This document shows positions 57,279-59,658 of a stretch of DNA of 59,658 bases, in pieces (within the stretch, counting starts at the first letter, position 1; every line of letters begins with the position of its first letter). Source of the DNA: Hellea sp964472905. GTDB lineage: Bacteria; Pseudomonadota; Alphaproteobacteria; Caulobacterales; Maricaulaceae. Made by a program: the position numbers and the translations under genes. The DNA is taken from the NCBI GenBank assembly GCA_964472905.1, contig CAYYMI010000009.1, forward strand, positions 1 through 59,658, written 5' to 3'. The notes beneath the pieces were generated by a model. That model had not been told where the DNA came from. It saw only the letters and a program-made list of their open reading frames with translations, and did no database searches.

Positions 57279-59658
57279 CTACTCACCAGGATAAAACTTT
57301 AACTGATAATAATTTACGTTATTCATAGTTATATTCTCAGCCCCAAGATGTAGAGGACTCATCTGCCTCAGCAAACTATATATTTCTGAAGGATGTCCAG
57401 ATTCAGTATCGGCGTCCGCAGCAATTACCCCATCAACATATAGTCTGATAAGTGGCCTATCTACTCTATACCCGTTAATCCCTAAATTTATTTCATGAAA
57501 CCCAACTGACAGAGGCGATGTTGTTAATGTCTCAGTCACAGGAGATGATGTGACATCGACACCTGTAATTTCCCATCTTAATGACCGATCAGTTTCTAAG
57601 GTTAACTTAGAGGTACCTTCTTTGTGAAACAATATTTTTTGCTCTGAAACAGTTTCAGGTACAGATATATCAAATTCAAATGTGAAGTCTTTACTGGTTA
57701 CATCGAGGCGAGGGTCATTCATACTTAGATCCGCATTAAATGTTACAGGACCAGTGATTTGAGTGGGTATATACGGAATGCGGCTGATGGTTTTCCTTGC
57801 TGTTTCAAGTTCTGCCGCAAGTTGATCAACGATTGTAGAATTATTTCCTGCGATGGAAGGAAAACCGAAAGGCGTTTGCTTAATATCAAAAAGCGCATAA
57901 GCATTAGGGTGAGTTTCTGGAGCCCGCCTTTCATGTTTAACTAACCGTAAGTTATCTTTAAGGATGCCGTAACTTTTATCCCCAAATTCATCATCTGATC
58001 TTGTATTTCCAGGAATATGTGTTTCCCATATAATAGGGTCATGAGGTATAATCCTATCATCAAACAAAACTTGACGTTTACTGCGGCCTTCAATTTCAGG
58101 ATTGAGAGCTTCAGTATTTTCATATCCGGCAACATCTAATAAAGTTGGCAACAAATCATACATACTCACAACACTTTGATTACTCGTGTTTGGTAAAATT
58201 TCAGCTGGCCAATGCGCTACGAGAGAGACTTTCAGCCCGCCCTCTAAAAGGGCTCCTTTATTACCATTCAAAGAGGGTGAATCATTTCTAACAGAACTTA
58301 CACCGCCATTATCGCTGGTAATCAGAATAAGAGTGTCGTCATATTGCCCAGTATCTTTCAGAACTTGAACAATGTCGCCAATTTGTTGATCAACACTATA
58401 CATCATTGCTAAAAGCTTACCACGATCAGTAGATAGGTCGAAATTCGTTTGAGAATTATCAAAACTTTCAGGTGGAGACCAAGGGAAATGTGGCGTCAAA
58501 GGCCAATAATTAATAAAGAAACCATTTGGTGAATTGGCATTATCTCTAATGAAGTTTTCGACCATTTCTCCATATTCGTAATCAATATAATCAATATCTT
58601 TCACATATTGGTGTGTCTCGGTTGTAAATTCAAACTCTCCACTCCACCCCCGAGTTAAACCTGTAGTTCTGTGTATTGCAAATTTATCGAATCCAAGAGC
58701 AGCATGACGATAGCTTTCATAGACACTACCAACATGCCATTTCCCGTAATGAGCTGTGACCTTTCCCATCTCTTTCATCATAAGACCAAGCTGAGGAATA
58801 TTGTTAGGCAGGCCGTTAGAATTTCCATTCCGCTGAGTGCGACCAACAGCTCCCCCTACCCATGAACCCAACGCACCGAAGGCCATAGGGTTTCGACCCG
58901 TTAAAAGACTGACTCTTGAAGGGGAACAAATACTGGAACCTGTGTAAAAATTTCTAAGTAGTTTACCGTTTGAACGTATGTCATCCATATTCGGAGTCTC
59001 GGCATCTGGCGCAACTAACAATTCATTATTGAAACCAAAATCGGAAAAATCGGCATCATCCAAAAGAATAACCATTATATTTTTGACAACCGCCCCAAAA
59101 CCAGCTGGCGGGGATATAGTCAAGATAATGGACTCGGAGGTAACATTTCCCGCGCTATCTTCTGCTATAGCTATACATTCAATGGAAATGTCTGCACTGA
59201 CCATAGGTGCGGTAAATATTCCGTTAGAATATTCGCCTCCATTATCACATGCGATGCTCGGTATTAGATTATTATCGCGGTCATCCGTAACAGAAACCGT
59301 AAATTCAATCGTTTCATTAGAGAGTAGAGAAACACGCGCAAACCGAAACGTAATATTAGGCGGTGTTGTATCCAACACTGGCGGTGGCGCATCCATAGCA
59401 GAAGGTGGCGCATCCATATCAGAGGGTGGCGCATCCATAGCAGAAGGTGGCGCATCCATAGCAGAAGGTGGCGCATCCATAGCAGAAGGTGGCGCATCCA
59501 NNNNNNNNNNNNNNNNNNNNNNNNNNNNNNNNNNNNNNNNNNNNNNNNNNNNNNNNNNNNNNNNNNNNNNNNNNNNNNNNNNNNNNNNNNNNNNNNNNNN
59601 TAGCAGAGGGTGGCGCATCCATAGCAGAAGGTGGCGCATCCATAGCAGAAGGTGGCGC
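57279..59658 (-). CDS. Exported sulfatase with tandem-repeat linker and C-terminal LamG-like domain (partial, spans a gap)
   Basis: The gene runs off the right end; its own start is not in the window. From the N-terminal side: a DAPPSAM 7-residue repeat region, an Ig-like/HYR segment (NITFRFARVSLLSNETIEFT, CIAIAEDSAGNVTSESIIL), then a sulfatase domain. The sulfatase has metal site VMVILLDDADFSDFGF, the formylglycine site SICSPSRVSLLTGRNP (C-x-P-S-R), HYGKWHVGS and LILITSDNGGVSS. The last 190 residues (NADLSMNDPRLDVTSKDFTF, IRLYVDGVIAADADTESG) are LamG-like. It needs a formylglycine-generating enzyme elsewhere. Likely acts on sulfated algal or host glycans at the cell surface. The reading through the 100 N gap is unreliable. 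Confidence 0.82.
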   Translation of the reverse strand, partial: RHLLLWMRHLLLWMRHPLLXXXXXXXXXXXXXXXXXXXXXXXXXXXXXXXXXXDAPPSAMDAPPSAMDAPPSAMDAPPSDMDAPPSAMDAPPPVLDTTPPNITFRFARVSLLSNETIEFTVSVTDDRDNNLIPSIACDNGGEYSNGIFTAPMVSADISIECIAIAEDSAGNVTSESIILTISPPAGFGAVVKNIMVILLDDADFSDFGFNNELLVAPDAETPNMDDIRSNGKLLRNFYTGSSICSPSRVSLLTGRNPMAFGALGSWVGGAVGRTQRNGNSNGLPNNIPQLGLMMKEMGKVTAHYGKWHVGSVYESYRHAALGFDKFAIHRTTGLTRGWSGEFEFTTETHQYVKDIDYIDYEYGEMVENFIRDNANSPNGFFINYWPLTPHFPWSPPESFDNSQTNFDLSTDRGKLLAMMYSVDQQIGDIVQVLKDTGQYDDTLILITSDNGGVSSVRNDSPSLNGNKGALLEGGLKVSLVAHWPAEILPNTSNQSVVSMYDLLPTLLDVAGYENTEALNPEIEGRSKRQVLFDDRIIPHDPIIWETHIPGNTRSDDEFGDKSYGILKDNLRLVKHERRAPETHPNAYALFDIKQTPFGFPSIAGNNSTIVDQLAAELETARKTISRIPYIPTQITGPVTFNADLSMNDPRLDVTSKDFTFEFDISVPETVSEQKILFHKEGTSKLTLETDRSLRWEITGVDVTSSPVTETLTTSPLSVGFHEINLGINGYRVDRPLIRLYVDGVIAADADTESGHPSEIYSLLRQMSPLHLGAENITMNNVNYYQLKFYPGE
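59383..59658 (-). repeat. 21-bp tandem repeat coding (DAPPSAM)n
   Basis: At least five copies are visible before the gap and nearly three after it, with unit GGTGGCGCATCCATAGCAGAA on the plus strand. Variants GAG for GAA and TATC for TAGC (Ser-Asp instead of Ser-Ala) occur. It encodes a Pro/Ala/Asp linker in the sulfatase. The repeat reaches the right edge of the window. Confidence 0.93.
59501..59600. other. Assembly gap of 100 N inside the tandem repeat
   Basis: Exactly 100 unknown bases. The bases on either side (GCATCCA / TAGCAGAGG) would join in perfect repeat phase, so the missing length should be a multiple of 21. The 100-base filler changes the frame and is only a placeholder. Confidence 0.98.

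Noticed and set aside
59383..59658. CRISPR array
   Set aside because: The 21-bp units are contiguous without spacers, in frame and encode a Pro/Ala/Asp linker.

Overview
The window looks like a core-genome segment of a marine alphaproteobacterium of the Caulobacterales/Maricaulales/Hyphomonadaceae type. The evidence is the mdh-sucCD-sucAB-lpd arrangement with zapE beside mdh, MerR next to ihfA, ClpS-ClpA, DUF1489, and above all a homologue of the polarity factor SpmX. Base composition is moderate (mid-40s % GC by eye). I saw no integrase, transposase, prophage or CRISPR array. Taxonomy is inferred from gene content only.

Left part (1-8.5 kb): the start of a heme A synthase gene, tRNA-Pro(GGG), a MerR regulator, ihfA, rpsU, asd, three tandem paralogous secreted proteins, a MipA/OmpV outer-membrane protein, then clpS-clpA. 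From 8.6 to 14.4 kb: a SPOR-domain D,D-carboxypeptidase, panC, a large TonB-dependent receptor and a DUF1489 protein. From 14.4 to 22.3 kb, all on the minus strand: a JmjC/cupin-like protein, spmX with a sigma-54-like promoter, and a compact gspC-gspD-gspN-lipoprotein-DUF885 operon carrying only part of a type II secretion system. folD follows on the plus strand.

23.4-37.6 kb is the TCA block (lpd, sucB with two lipoyl domains, sucA, sucD, sucC, mdh). It is interrupted by a Gly-Phe-Asn repeat exported protein, two 4-TM membrane paralogues, a hotdog thioesterase and a GNAT acetyltransferase. Next to mdh lies an unusual dodecin-helix-hairpin-helix fusion, then zapE. 37.7-41.2 kb holds a CmpX/MscS-related TM-repeat protein, an ArsC-type reductase, an acyltransferase and a PAN-CAP exported protein.

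41.2-46.5 kb is the most system-like region. Two divergent operons (MaoC hydratase + two acyl-CoA dehydrogenases; iron alcohol dehydrogenase + thioesterase + HD-domain putative diiron protein) share a 95-bp intergenic region with a perfect ATATGCA-N6-TGCATAT inverted repeat. 46.5-59.7 kb holds recQ, an MFS carrier, an ABC exporter, and a minus-strand operon. That operon encodes a 43-aa membrane peptide, a Ca/Na antiporter, a PTPS-like protein, a PTR1/FolM-type pteridine reductase and a LacI regulator. Then come a probably frameshifted small secreted protein, a luciferase-like oxidoreductase and a partial sulfatase. The sulfatase N-terminal side is a 21-bp tandem repeat interrupted by a 100-N assembly gap.

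Best candidates for something undescribed: the divergent acyl-CoA module with its operator and altered HD oxygenase-like enzyme, the PTPS/pteridine-reductase pair without the usual PTPS cysteine, the dodecin-HhH fusion lacking the flavin-stacking tryptophan, and the family of three tandem secreted proteins. All functional statements rest on motif recognition by eye; no database search was run.
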